The notes under the pieces: generated by a model
What the model was told of the DNA's origin: nothing
What the model saw: the letters and a program-made list of their open reading frames with translations, nothing else
Databases searched by the model: none
Translations under genes and position numbers: made by a program
Assembly (NCBI GenBank): GCA_963969595.1
Contig: OZ018413.1
Span: forward strand, 9,042,211 to 9,106,210
Source of the DNA: Neckera pumila
Taxonomy: Eukaryota > Streptophyta > Bryopsida > Hypnales > Neckeraceae
Reading direction: 5' to 3'
Length of the DNA: 64,000 nt
Part shown: positions 45,101 through 56,987 of the stretch, piece after piece
Layout: each line of letters opens with the position of its first letter
Position numbering within the stretch: the first letter of the stretch is position 1

Positions 45101-47649
45101 GTTTGAGGGTTTTCAAGCTGCGTTGCGGATGGGTTAATTAGTGTAGCTATGATTTTCTTGTTTTCTTGTCATGGAAATTTTATGGAAATTTTTGCAAATC
45201 CAAATGTTGGTATCTACAATTTACAAGGTGGTGAAAGATAGATAGTTTGAGACCTAAACATTGGACATCGTTTGCTGTATGTATTGTCAATATTTCTCCT
45301 TACACCAAGAGTCTCATTTTTTTTAGTTTCTATGGATGAAGATTTGCAATTTAAATGGTGTCTTTGATCCCTGTAGAAAATGAAGATAACGACTGACCTA
45401 AAACCGCACGCTTTCTAAAATTGCATAGTGGATCTTCTTGCCTAAAATGTACTCCCACTAAGGTTGGACCACCCATTTCCAACCAGGGACCATGCCCAAC
45501 CGGTAGAGCCTCTATTTCCAATCGAGACTTGTAATGTTTTTTTTACTCTTTTTTAAGGTTTGAACTAGTAAGATCATGACACATGTTCTAAAGTATGCAT
45601 GAAGTAACATAGTAGGAAGGTAGTTATGGAGTGATTGGAATTGGAAGACTCTAGAGATTGGGAATAGGTTTGCAACTCTTTTTGCCTCCCAAAATTCACT
45701 AGAATTTCAGTTTTGCACATAAAATTCTGAAAATTTTGCAATCTAAATACTTTCTATTTCCCTGTGCGGGAAAAATCTCCATCGCATTCAATTGCTCACC
45801 GTTTGTGCTACAGGAGCTTAAGTGATTAGGTATAGGTGGTCCAAACTTATTCATATGACTATGATCGCTTTTAGGTACACCTAAATTTTGCACTTTGAAA
45901 ATTCATAGTTTATTTATACGGTGTCTAAAAAATGCATTCTAAGAGAATCTAGAGTCCCTTTTGACAACCAATGGGATCTCACAATTTTTTTCAATATAAT
46001 AGTGAAACTCATATTGAATTGCTTAATTGTACGATTTAAGGTCAGGTTCCTTATAGGAAGGTAAAAAAATTCTATATAGTCAACTATAAGAGTATTAAAC
46101 TATATATAGTTTTCATTTTGTGGTTTATACACAATAACTAAAGTATTTTAAATCTTGGCCCAAAAAATTTGAATGTATATAACTTATTGAGACTATCTCT
46201 AATTTTATTTTATTTTTTAAAACTTCATTTTGAGTTTTTTTCCTTCATTGGTAGAGTAATGTCCATGAAAATTTTATCTATGCCAAAATTTTGAGTCATA
46301 TAATTAAAGTAGCACAAAAGAGTATACAAATTAAAGGATTTTGAAGATAGACTATGTGATTAAAGCCTACTAGTTAAAGACATGTGAGTTTTTCAATGTA
46401 GGCCACAATAAAAATCGGCAAACGTCAAGTTGCGGTGCCTTGGTTGTTTGACTTGCACTACAGTACTGATAGAAAGAGAAGGATTTGGATCTGTATTTGA
46501 TGGAGGAACCTGGTTGGGCATTGAATGGGGTTAGGATTGCATTGAATAACCCATAAAATTAATTAGAAGTATGGGTTGGAAAGTGACCAATTCCAAATAT
46601 TTTGATTTGTTGGCATAGCGTGGCATGTAATTTCCATCTCCATGTAATTTCTTTGCGTGCCGGCTCATCATTGCGCACCTTTGTGAAACCGGGTTCTGCC
46701 AAGTCGTTGGCCAATGTCAAATGCCTATCGGTGGGGGCTAGAAATCATGCCAGGTCTTTTTATGAAAATTGATACGCCAAAGACAAATTGGCGTGCTAAA
46801 ATTTTTAGCCTTATTAGTGGAGATGCTCTTAGAGTTTTGTACTATTTTTTCTTCTACAATTAGTTTGTTGGTATAAGAAATGATAACAATCTTTTTTGTT
46901 GTACACTAGAAGATTTAAATTGATTAGGAATCAAGCCCTAATAATGGATTTAAGTCTTACAATGGCTCATGCTTTGGCTACTTTTAGTCTCACTTGGGTC
47001 GCTTGAATGTTAATGTCATTAATTGTTTTGTAGAAGAATGCAATTAAGTTTTGGTACTTGTTTATAGATCCTGAAGGGTACCTTAAAAGACAATTGAAGA
47101 ATCTTAAAAAAGATGGAAACTTTTAATCCTATCCTCATTTTGATTTAATTTATGCAATTTTTTAATTTCCATTTTTATTCCATCTTTGTTATGGTAGGAG
47201 GATCCTTGACTTTCATGTCAAAAGGGCTATATCTTGATAAGGGCAATGGTAAGTTTATTCCTGCAAATGATGCAATGAAAATTAGTAATTCAGGCGCCAA
47301 ATGAACAATTTTATGACCAAAATATTTTAGCTTGTTTAAACTTTTAGTTTGAAGAAACTGGTTGTTAGATAAATAATATTGGAAGAAAAAATTCAAAAGA
47401 TTTGAGGTTTAGTAAATGAAAACAAATGACCTTTGAAGAAATACCAGTCCACTCTTATGAAAAGAGGAAGAATACTAGAATGGTTTGAAAACTCTCCAAA
47501 TTCTTAAACATCGTAAATAATTTCATATGCATTTGTAGTCTATCTTTGGGGGTAAAATCATTGCATTTTACAAAGTGGACTTATACCTCAATATTCCAAG
47601 ATCATTCATTAAATTCTAAAAAGATTCAATCAATTTTCTACAGGTGATT
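45101..47649. other. Intergenic stretch; includes an inverted repeat R copy
   Basis: About 45830-45965 is an inverted relative of repeat R (AATGCATTCTAAGAGAATCT, then AGTCCCTTTTGACA). Near 46780-46835 a hairpin (CGCCAAAG...) and the end AGTGGAGATGCTCTTAG resemble a Harbinger-like terminus. No gene seen. Confidence 0.45.
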
Positions 47650-48566
47650 TTAACCCCTAAGGACCGACCCAAGGCCTTTTTCTTGCTAAAAAACACTCAA
47701 AATTGCCATTTCCATAGCAAAGAGTAAAAGAAATTGAATTTTTTTTGCACATCTAATCATACAATCTTACACCTAACAAGTACAAGAACGTGTGGAAAAA
47801 ATTTCAGAATTTTTGACCACACAAATTGCAAGATTTTTGCGTTTAAAGTGAAAAAACAAGTTTTTAAGCACATTGCAAGACTAGATTATTTGACTTTGAA
47901 CTTTTTCATCTTAAATTTTTTGCAATACAGAGTTTTGAGCTTTAAATCTTTATGGTGGAGAATTGGGTTGAGAGTCTAGGGAAAAAAAACTATCCAAAAA
48001 AACTTAATTTTCATTCTTTAAAAAATTATTAAGTAGAAGTAGGTACAAGATAGAAGGAAAATCTAAATTATTAACATCTCTAAAATGGAATTAAAATGCT
48101 CTAATCCCAATGGTGAGATTGTTCTAGCAAGCAAACTAAATCATGTGGAACTTTTTTGTTTTTATTTGTAAGATTACATTCAGAAATGAATCCTACAAGT
48201 TATTTTTTCAAGAAGATGCTATAATTGCCCGAAAAACAAGATTGTCCATAACTTTCTCATAACAATCCAAATAGAATGAATCAAAGCTTTCCAAGTAGAT
48301 AAAAATATAATCTATGAGAAAAAAAAATTCAAAATTCAAATTTCTGAATTCCTTTTTTGTTGCTGCTTCTCTCCTGTTTTGAGCTTATTTGGGCATAACT
48401 TTTGTTCTCGAGCACCTATTGAAAAAAAATTATATTCCCATGAAGCTAATCATTTTTTTTTATCTTCAAGAAATGTTTCAAAAAATCTGGACAAACTTTC
48501 AGCTTGTAGGTACCTGCCCAAAATCCCATTTGTCCCTTCAAGGGACAATGGGCCTTTAGGGGTTAA
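47650..48566 (+). mobile_element. TTAA-flanked piggyBac-like MITE, copy K
   Basis: Starts TTAACCCCTAAGGACCGACC and ends GGGACAATGGGCCTTTAGGGGTTAA (917 bp). Very close to copies C and L along the whole length. Confidence 0.93.
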
Positions 48567-49740
48567 AGACAATGCTTTCTTTAGAGGGCATTTGATTAGG
48601 TTGAATTCTCTCTTCCATTGAGTTTGCTACATTGATGGAAATGCTCTAATGGCAACTCCATTTGAACTCCATTACGTTAGTGCTTCAAGCCTTCTTTTGA
48701 AGGCAAAAATTTGGAGCTTTGCTCCAAATATTTACTTTAATGGAGAATATAAGAATTATTTTTAAAACCACATATGATAAAAATTGAAAATCTTGAATTC
48801 ATATTTGGAATCAAAGATTTCAACCTAGCTAGAAGTGGTAACAAAATACAAAATAAACAACCCGAAATAGGATAAATGTTTTTATTCTTTTGCAGATTCT
48901 CAATCCTCCGTGGAAGACTCCTAGCCTCATAGAACTACTAAGGTGGAAGCACCCAAAATCGTCAATATTAAGCAATTCAACACAGTTGGAGGCAAATTTT
49001 CCCTAAAATTAATATTTTGTAATATTGGCGAGTAAAAATCATGAATGTTGAAAAAAATATATATATATATTTTTCAAATGTGGTATGTAATTTCTATGAT
49101 TTTTCAAAGAAATGGCTCCCTAGACCACTGAAACTATTACATAGGTGGATCCAAAATTGAAATCAACAAAAATTAGTAGTTAGCAAATGAGAGTTAAGTA
49201 TGTGTCCTTCAAATGCGTCAGCAAATCAGAACCAAGCATTTGAAAGACACATTAACGAGAAGTCTAGGGGCACATTTAGTGACAGTCTAAGACATAGGAA
49301 TGGAAGTAGGGACGCTAATGGATATTTCTACTTTAAGGCAAAAATTCTTAAAAACAGCATACGTTATTCCCCAACACCAAAAAATGACCTTGAATGAATA
49401 CTTCTACAAGTCAAAACATCACAACTTTTCAAAAGCAACAAACGAAGGATGAGAATTTTTTTTGAGTAACCAATGAAAATTAATGCTTAAAGGTGTTCAT
49501 TCAAAGTGAGCCCAGTGTTATGTATAGGCTCCCCTATGATCTCCACTTTGAAATTTGTAAAATACTATTTGAATGTCAAAAATTTACAAAACCACTTGAA
49601 TTGCATTTCTCTTAACTTCCCTACTAATCTCATCAAGTATTTTGGGTCATTCACCTTTTTGAGATAGTGGAACCAGAAATTTTTTGCTGTTTGGTGTTTC
49701 TACCTTATAAGGTAAAAATAAGGTAATCCGCTCCGTCCAT
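48567..49740. other. Intergenic stretch, no gene seen
   Basis: AT-rich with an (AT)n run near 49057-49071. A 65-codon ORF at 49200-49397 is not supported by anything else. Confidence 0.4.
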
Positions 49741-49757
49741 CCAAACGTAAGTTCCGG

Positions 49758-49765
49758 AAACCCTA
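49758..49765 (+). promoter_or_regulatory. Telo-box (AAACCCTA) in a gene leader
   Basis: AAACCCTA followed by GCCCTAATTTC. Telo-boxes are common near the transcription start of plant growth and translation genes. It marks the switch from AT desert to the GC-rich gene island. Confidence 0.55.
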
Positions 49766-49916
49766 GCCCTAATTTCTGGCCGGCATTTCAGCAACGACGA
49801 CCTCACAAACAACGTCTTCTCATTTCGCAGCACACCCAATCTGGTCCCACTACTGTTGCTCTTTGCTCGAATTGCTGCAATTTTTGCTACCTCAGGTCTC
49901 GCAGTTCGTCCACAAG

Positions 49917-50060
49917 ATGATTTACGACGTGAATTCGGCGCTGTTCCGGTCCTTCTTGAGCCAGAAGGGCGCCGGCGACAAGCGCCGAACGGAGGAGCCC
50001 AAGCCCAACAACCAGCGGGCGCCCAAGGCCAACGAGAACAAGCCCGTCATGAATGAGTAA
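49917..50060 (+). CDS. Small conserved-looking protein, 47 residues, function unknown
   Basis: The start ATG at 49917 is the first ATG in this frame. The upstream extension of the frame begins only at a TTG. The peptide has an N-terminal NSALFRSFLSQKG segment, a Lys/Pro/Asn-rich middle (EEPKPNNQRAPKANENK) and ends VMNE. Third codon positions are almost all G or C, in sharp contrast to neighbouring AT-rich DNA and strongly suggesting real coding selection. A CTACCTCAG upstream (49887-49895) could be a splice acceptor, so there may be an upstream exon. It faintly recalls small plant proteins of unknown function; I cannot name it. Confidence 0.6.
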   Translation: MIYDVNSALFRSFLSQKGAGDKRRTEEPKPNNQRAPKANENKPVMNE

Positions 50061-50238
50061 TGGCCTTCTCCGCACGGGGTCAGAGTTTCCGACTCTTGCA
50101 CCCTCTCCCTCGTCACGGGCAAGAAGCGAAGCGGAGGGAGCGGAGAAGAAGTCTGTTTGGATGGCAGGACCCGAAGATGGAGAACTTACACCGCATCATG
50201 AGCAGGTTTACGACTGGTTTCTAGAGACGGATGGATAG
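50053..50238 (+). CDS. Overlapping ORF, 61 residues, uncertain
   Basis: Begins at an ATG that overlaps the previous stop (ATGAGTAA, offset frame) and runs to TAG at 50238. It is Ser/Glu-rich and ends KSVWMAGPEDGELTPHHEQV then YDWFLETDG. Third-position GC is lower than in the upstream ORF. It could be a second cistron, a misread frame, or 3' untranslated sequence. I lean towards untranslated. Confidence 0.25.
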   Translation: MSNGLLRTGSEFPTLAPSPSSRARSEAEGAEKKSVWMAGPEDGELTPHHEQVYDWFLETDG

Positions 50239-50258
50239 GTGGAGAGATGCTTGGTCTT

Positions 50259-50942
50259 CAGGCAAGGCGTTTTGGATATGAATTTGTGGATGGCTAGGGT
50301 TTAGTGGGGTTTGGGTTCCGCCTGGATATGGATCCTTTGATTATTGGAATGCGTCTCTTTGTGGATTTTAGGGTTTGGACAGGCTGTTCACGCGATTCCA
50401 TTTCCAGGCAAGGAGGTTTTGATATGAGTCTGTGGATGACTAGCCCTTAGTGGCTTTTGGTTTCCGCCTGGATATGAAATTCCCTGTTTATTGGAGTGTG
50501 GATTTTAGGGTTTGTATGAGGCTTTTCATGAAGTTGTTTGAGATTCTGGTGCTCTTAGCTTGATGTGGAATTTTGCATGCGGGATTTTGGAGCTCGCAAT
50601 GTTGATGCTTGAACGGTAACTCGTTCACTAGGTCGAAAGCTCACTGTGGAGATGGATAAGCTGTTCATGCGATTTCCATTTTCAGGCTTGAAGGTTTTGA
50701 TATGAATCTGTGGATGCCTAGCCCTCACTGGTTTTTGGTTTCTGCCTGGATGTGGATCTCCTGTTTACATTGGATACAGCTCTTTGTGGATTATAGGCTT
50801 TCTATTAAGGCTTTCATAAATGTTGAGATTCTGGTGCCCTCAACTTGACATAAAATTTCGCATGTGGAAGTTGAGATCGCAATGTTGATACCAAAACGGT
50901 AGCTCGTTTATAGGTGAAAAGGCCGCTATGGGTTGACAGGAG
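50259..50942 (+). repeat. Three tandem repeats downstream of the small gene
   Basis: Units start CAGGCAAGG at 50259 and 50405 and CAGGCTTGAAGG at 50683. Shared phrases are TTTTGATATGA.TCTGTGGATG, CTAGCCCT.A.TGG.TTTTGG, CCGCCTGGATATG and TTTGTGGATT. Unit length varies from about 146 to 280 bp. Probably part of the 3' untranslated or downstream region. Confidence 0.75.
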
Positions 50943-51825
50943 TGTTTTTTCGATGCTCTTTCAACATCTTTTATTGAGTGTTTCTTTCGAACTTTTTTTT
51001 TCATTGAAATGTTTGTGGCCTTCTCAGGTATGTTCTCAGGAGCTGGTGTCACGTGGACCAGCCACTTGATTCTTCTTCATTGACTGATCAGTAACATTCT
51101 TGCATTCTAAGAGTCCCTTAGGTTAGATGGCGAGAATGTCTTGATTGTGAACCATACTTACTGTAGGGTTTCGCATTCACTCTGTCCAGGTTCGACTTGT
51201 GTGCAACTTATGTGTGTGGGATGCCTCCTTTTGGCAGTCTCTGCAGTGGCTGATGGCATTTACCAACATCCATGACTCTTGTCGAAATTTTTTGGCCCCC
51301 TTGGATTTTACGTGACATTGTTGTGGAGACTAATAGATACGCACCTAAAATAAAATCGCATAGTTAAGCTGACTGGCATGACCACTGTAGAAAATGAACA
51401 ACAATCTTTGTATATAGGTGAAGGATTGTGAATCAAAATGCAAGTGGTTCCATAATTTTTGGACATATTGTGAATTAGTTACAAATTTTCAAAGATGCAA
51501 GGTGTAGGGTGGTAAAAGTGTCATGTAGGTCATGCCAAAATAGATTTGATGCACATAGAGAATTGACAAAGACAAGAAGTTAAATCAACAGCAAGTAAGC
51601 CCAAAATGGCCCACTTGTGTGGTTGCCACCTCTACAATGCTATTAATAGAATTATACACAATTCAAAATGACTATAGTGCTATTAATAGAACTATACACA
51701 ATTCAAATGGGCCTTAATTTCACTTGACAATTGTCATTGTAATTGTTTGGATCTCCTCTGTGTTCATTTCTACTTCAAAAATAGCGGTTGTTTTTAAGGA
51801 GCAGACCATTTTAGGTGTAGTTACT
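50943..51825. other. Intergenic stretch, no gene seen
   Basis: Contains a near-duplicate phrase (AGTGCTATTAATAGAA.TATACACAATTCAAA at 51635-51670 and 51675-51706). No gene recognised. Confidence 0.4.
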
Positions 51826-52757
51826 TTAATCCCTAAAAGCCCATTGTCCCTTCGGGAGACAAATGGGATTTCGGGGAGGTACCTACGAGCTAAATTTTTT
51901 GTTGTAATTTTTTCAAAACTTTTTGAAGATAGAAAAATTGCTAAGCTTTGTGGGAATATAATTTTTTTCAATTAGAGCTTGGGAAGAAAAGTTATGCCCT
52001 AATAAGCTCAAAATAGGGACGGGAGGTAGCAAAGAAAATTTTGCAATTTTCTTTTTTCTTTTTTTTCACATATTTTTTTTCTTATAGATTACATTTTTGT
52101 CTATGTGGAAAGCTTTGATTCATTTCATTTGAATTTTTTATGAGAAAGTTACGGACAATCTTGTTTTTTGGGCACTTAGAGCATCTTCTTGAAAAGAATA
52201 ACTTGTAGGATTCATTTCAAAATGCAACTTTTACAATTTTTCAAAAAAAAAGTTCCACAAGGTTTAGTTACCTTGCTAGAACAATCTCACCATTGGGATT
52301 AGTGCTTTTTAATTCCATATGAAAGATATTAATATTTTAGATTTCCTTCTATCTCGTACCTACTTCTACTTAACATTTTTTTTAATAATGAAAATTAAGA
52401 TTTTTTGGATATTTTTTTTTCCCTTAGATTCTCAACTCAATTCTCTACTTTAAATATCTAAAGCTCAAAACTCTGTAGTGCAAAAAGTTTAAGTAAAAAA
52501 GGTTCAAAGTCATAAAATCTAGTCCTACAATATGTTGAAAAACTTATTTTTTTCACTTTAAATGCAGATTTCTTGCAATCTATGCGGTCAAAAATTTTGA
52601 AATGTTTTCTACACATTCTCATACTAGTTAGGTGTAAGATCCTATAGTTAGATGTGCAAAAAAAACATTTTTCAATTCTTTTTACTCTTTGCTATAAAAA
52701 AAAGGCAATTTTGGGTGTTTTTTGGCAGAAAAAAGGCCTTGGGCCTTTAGAGATTAA
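51826..52757 (-). mobile_element. TTAA-flanked piggyBac-like MITE, copy L
   Basis: Inverse orientation. Starts TTAATCCCTAAAAGCCCATTG and ends CTTGGGCCTTTAGAGATTAA (932 bp). Well preserved, and useful as the uninterrupted reference for copies A and H. Confidence 0.92.
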
Positions 52758-54499
52758 GAAATCTTCTATTTTCCATTGCTTGACTATATTGCAACTCATG
52801 TAGTGAAATTGGTTTATATTATTGATGAAATGTTTGCATGTTACTAATCTGGCATGCTATGAGAGAAGAGACAATGCTAGGGTACAACAAAATGGGATAG
52901 ATGAGATGGGTGCTCAATGCAATTAGAAAATTGTAAGAGCATAGGATGTTGGTAAGTATGCAACCATTGACGAAATGATGATCCAATGTATTGTCTAACA
53001 TGATAATGGTGTTTTGTGGATTTTGTTTCTAAGTATGTCTTGAATTTTGAAGTTTATTGTGATAAAGATCCCGTTGTAGAACATGAAGTCCATGTAGAAT
53101 GGGACGGAAGTTGCGGATAGGTAAGATTGGTACATGATGTTGTACTACGTTTGGCAGCACTTTTTGAGAACCATGCGCATGTTATAGCCATGGATATTTT
53201 TTTTCCTAGTATATCAAAGTTCAAGATTTATTGGAGAAAGGAATATAAGTGACCAGTACTATTTGTTCTAATCAAATTGGCCTCCCATTGACAATGAAGA
53301 ATACAAAAGAATATAATCGGAATTTGCAAGGTACATTAGAGTGGCTCATGTACGAGTCCCGCCAAATGAGTACCATCTTATAGAAGGATACAAAAAACAT
53401 AATTGTCCTTTCAACACATGCGTTGCCCATTTATTGACCGTGGAAATTTCCTATGGTCTTTGTTCCACAGCAAGGTGATTCAAATCGGGACAATGTTCAA
53501 ACGTAACTGGCATATCTCAAGTACACAACACATATGTGCGGAACATGTATGTATTTTAAATGGACCAAGGCAACATATGTGATCCTCCATGTCATTTATT
53601 CTCTCATTTACAATTTTGAATTCATTTTGCAAATTGAATCAATCACTAGAAATGGAGGGAGGAACAGAGATGTTGAAATAAATTGACTTACGTAGTCATA
53701 AATGTGTTTCTTATCCAATGTTAACAAATGAGTGACAACCGCACGTAGTATACAATGATGGTTCAACCCTGATGACAAGACCCGATCACCCAACATATTG
53801 CCCAACATGTAATAATAAATTCATGTATGTGCTGGCCTAAAGGATGTTTTCTAATTTTTCATAATACTCTCCAATGAATGATTTCACAATGAATTCTCTA
53901 GGCATTTATAATGGGTCTATAATGTATGTATAATTATCTCATTCAATTTTTGTTTAAAGATTTTTTTTAATGAAGTATTTAAAAAAAGTGTACTTCTTTC
54001 TTAGTGCTATTGATAAAAGGATTGTTGATTTTTTGAAGTTATTCTTTTGTCAACATATAAATAAAGTACAGTTTTTTAAAGTGTTTGTGAGGAAAAGATT
54101 TATGCAATTGTCATTGGCTGAAGGTGTTTTGAAACTAAATTGTCTCAAATGAAAATTCTAATGGGCAAATAAATGACCAGCCGTTGGGCATATATGAACA
54201 TGGGATATGTTGTCCAAAGCTTGTCATTAGCCTACATGTCCAACCTTATATTGTCACATTAGTCTTCAATAGAAATTCAAGATTTTTTAATTTTTTTAAA
54301 CATGTCAAAAACAAAAAAATGTTTCAATTTATCATTAGGATTCTTTAGTATTAAAGTATGTAGTGGAATTTTTTTATTGAAAGAATGGCTAGTATATTGC
54401 CACTATGAGGACATTGTGTCATTGTGTCAATTGAAAATTGGTGAATATTTGACTAACATTACCTTGATTATGATACATTTTTAAATTCAAAATTTGTAG
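52758..54499. other. AT-rich intergenic stretch, no gene seen
   Basis: Several short ORFs (60-67 codons), none with domain features. Confidence 0.4.
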
Positions 54500-54763
54500 T
54501 GCAAAAATTTCTTAGAAATGCTGGTCAAAGTCATTTGAAATTCTCAGATAGGGTCTAAATTTTTTTCCGAGACTTAAAATACTAGTGTCTTTCAATCTAT
54601 ACAGTCATGAAACTCTTTCCACATGTTTTTATAAAGGTTTAATACAAAATACTATCGTCAAATTTTTGAAATAACATTTTTATATTTTTTTAATTGACTA
54701 TAGTAGAAATGGCAGTTCTAAATGGTTTTTGAGGAAAAAATGCCTTCGTTCTTTAGAGATTAA
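54500..54763 (-). mobile_element. Partial TTAA-flanked MITE, terminal part
   Basis: Inverse orientation. AATACTAGTGTCTTTCAATC through ATGGCAGTTCTAAATGGTTT to CGTTCTTTAGAGATTAA matches the left third of the family. The other end was not recognised upstream. Confidence 0.6.
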
Positions 54764-56240
54764 TGCATCAAAAGATTATATCATTTCAAAAGTTAGGAGG
54801 CCATAGATATTCTAAACTTGTTTCTTCAAGAACTAGTATATGTTGATTATTGTAGTTGTCGGTTAGGGTTAGTGGAAAATAATTCTAAAAACAGATTCCA
54901 AAATTTTTGGAGATTGTTATTTCAAAATATTAAAAAATATTATTATCATTATTTTTTTTAGCATTTTTCAAATCTTAATTTTTGGAAAAAAATAAATATT
55001 TAGCAAAGATGTACCTACTCTATCCTATGCTAGGGGGAGAACTATCTTATATTTGCTCCATTTTGTAGTATAACTTTACAGCATAGTCACAAGAGGTTTG
55101 TAATTTGTTGTCTTTTTTTATTTTTATAGACTACCGTATATGAAGTGCATTTTATTTTTTGAATAGTCATCAATATTTTTCATAGAAACCCACTTCAACT
55201 TTCTTGCTTCATAAACTTTTCCAACTTCTTCCATGTTTTCACTTTAAATGTAGCTTGTATTAATGTAATTGACCTCTTCTTTGGTCTAAGTCAAACAATT
55301 GAAAGTTTTAGTTAATAATTGATTTTAATAAATATACCAAATGCACAATTTATCAAATGTGTTTTTTGCAATTGGAGGATAATTAATGTCGCCTACAATA
55401 ATTATATTCAAGATACTCTAAAGCTACTTTGCAACTTCCATGGTGATCAAAAGTATCACCCCAAATTTGAAACATGGTCCACATTTCATGGTGTACAAAC
55501 AAAACATTATTCACCAAGGGAAAATTAAGGCTTCCCTTTGATATTTACAGAGGAGAAAAATATTCTAGAGTTGTTAGTAGTTGAATTTTCAGAAAAATGG
55601 TGGAAGGAAAGATAAACTTGCATCATATAAGACAACTATACTACATCTAAAATTGCACAAATAAGCAATTGAACATGATTCCCATTATTCTATTGAAAAA
55701 CTTTTTGTGTGTCTTGTTGGTAGTTGCAAGACGCTAAACACGTCTTACAAAATAGGCCATGTAGGATAAATTTATCCTTGGGAAAATGCAGTTATTTTTT
55801 ATACATTGTAAGATGGGTTTAGCATCCTGCATTGGTAGTCAAAAGGGGATTCTAGATTCTCTTAGAATGCATTTTTTGGAATACCATATGAAAAAATTAA
55901 GAATTTTCAAAGTGCTTGAAATAGGTGTTTCTAAAATCAACCATAGACTCATGAATAATGGGAGTACATTTTAGGCAAGAATCTAAAGTGGTCAGTTTTA
56001 GAAGCAGTTGAAATTAGGTGCATTGGCGCCAATGAAAAGGCTCAACTTCACTACTGTAGTGATTTTTTCCATTAATCTGTCCACGTTCATGCATACAATA
56101 CTCTTTTCTCCCTGAATCTTACAGTTACCATTGCTGAATCACGTTGTGTGTTTCTAGGAAGAAATCCATTTGAGTTGACAGGTACGGAGTATTCTACAGC
56201 CTATACAATGTTCATATTAATGGTACCTGTAGAGAAAATC
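54764..56240. other. Intergenic; includes uninterrupted repeat R copy
   Basis: About 55800-55990 is the intact copy of dispersed repeat R (GGGGATTCTAGATTCTCTTA, then TTTTCAAAGTGCTTGAAATA, then GGGAGTACATTTTAGG), used to recognise insertions at 13023 and 13654. No gene seen. Confidence 0.5.
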
Positions 56241-56987
56241 AAGACTAGCGTGAACTACAAACAATGCTTAGAACTAAACAAGCCTTGAATGAGTCTGCTT
56301 GCGTTGATAAATTCAAGATTCACGTCTCGAAGACTCGACATCATGACAACACATCGAGTGAACAGCCAAAAGTAGTTGAGACAAGCCATTCTGGCAAACT
56401 ACAATCCATACTTAGAAACACGAATCACGAGGTGCATACCAGTTCAGAGCACCGACCAACGTGGGTCACTCACCATAACATTCTTTGTTGCTGAGGTCCC
56501 CTTCCAACCCAGGTACATAGGCAAGAATGCCTCTCTGCACAGCTCTACTCGTGGGTATTCTACAGCGCCATGTCCCTGGTGTAGAATGTTAAGACTCACT
56601 CCACACTATTAATGCATTGCATAGGGCTCAGAAAATGACTTATGAAGATCAGCATTTGGTCAACCTACACAATCTCGTCAAAGGATTCAACAAGCCAAGT
56701 GTGGAAGCAAATGACAATCAATACGTCAACCTCAAAACAAACTTGTTCCATACGCAGACAAAATTAGGGCTACAACCATAAGCAGAAGCTTGGAAAGGTC
56801 GGGATTTGACAGAGCAGGTTGTGCTTGTCCTCACCCTTAGCAATAGTGCATATCACAAAATTACAAAAATTGGTCACAAAATGAGCTTTGTGCTATAGTA
56901 TCAGACAATGTGATATGGACTCATAACCAGACATAAAATTTTCCTGTGAACTAGACTACAATATATGACAATGCAGCAGTAGAAGGT
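56241..56987. other. Downstream region of the F-box gene
   Basis: More balanced composition than the desert, probably 3' untranslated or flanking sequence of the minus-strand F-box gene. ORFs of 76-78 codons on the plus strand have no domain signature. Confidence 0.4.

Noticed and set aside
49863..49916. N-terminal extension of the 47-residue protein
   Set aside because: It starts at TTG, not ATG. The first ATG is at 49917.
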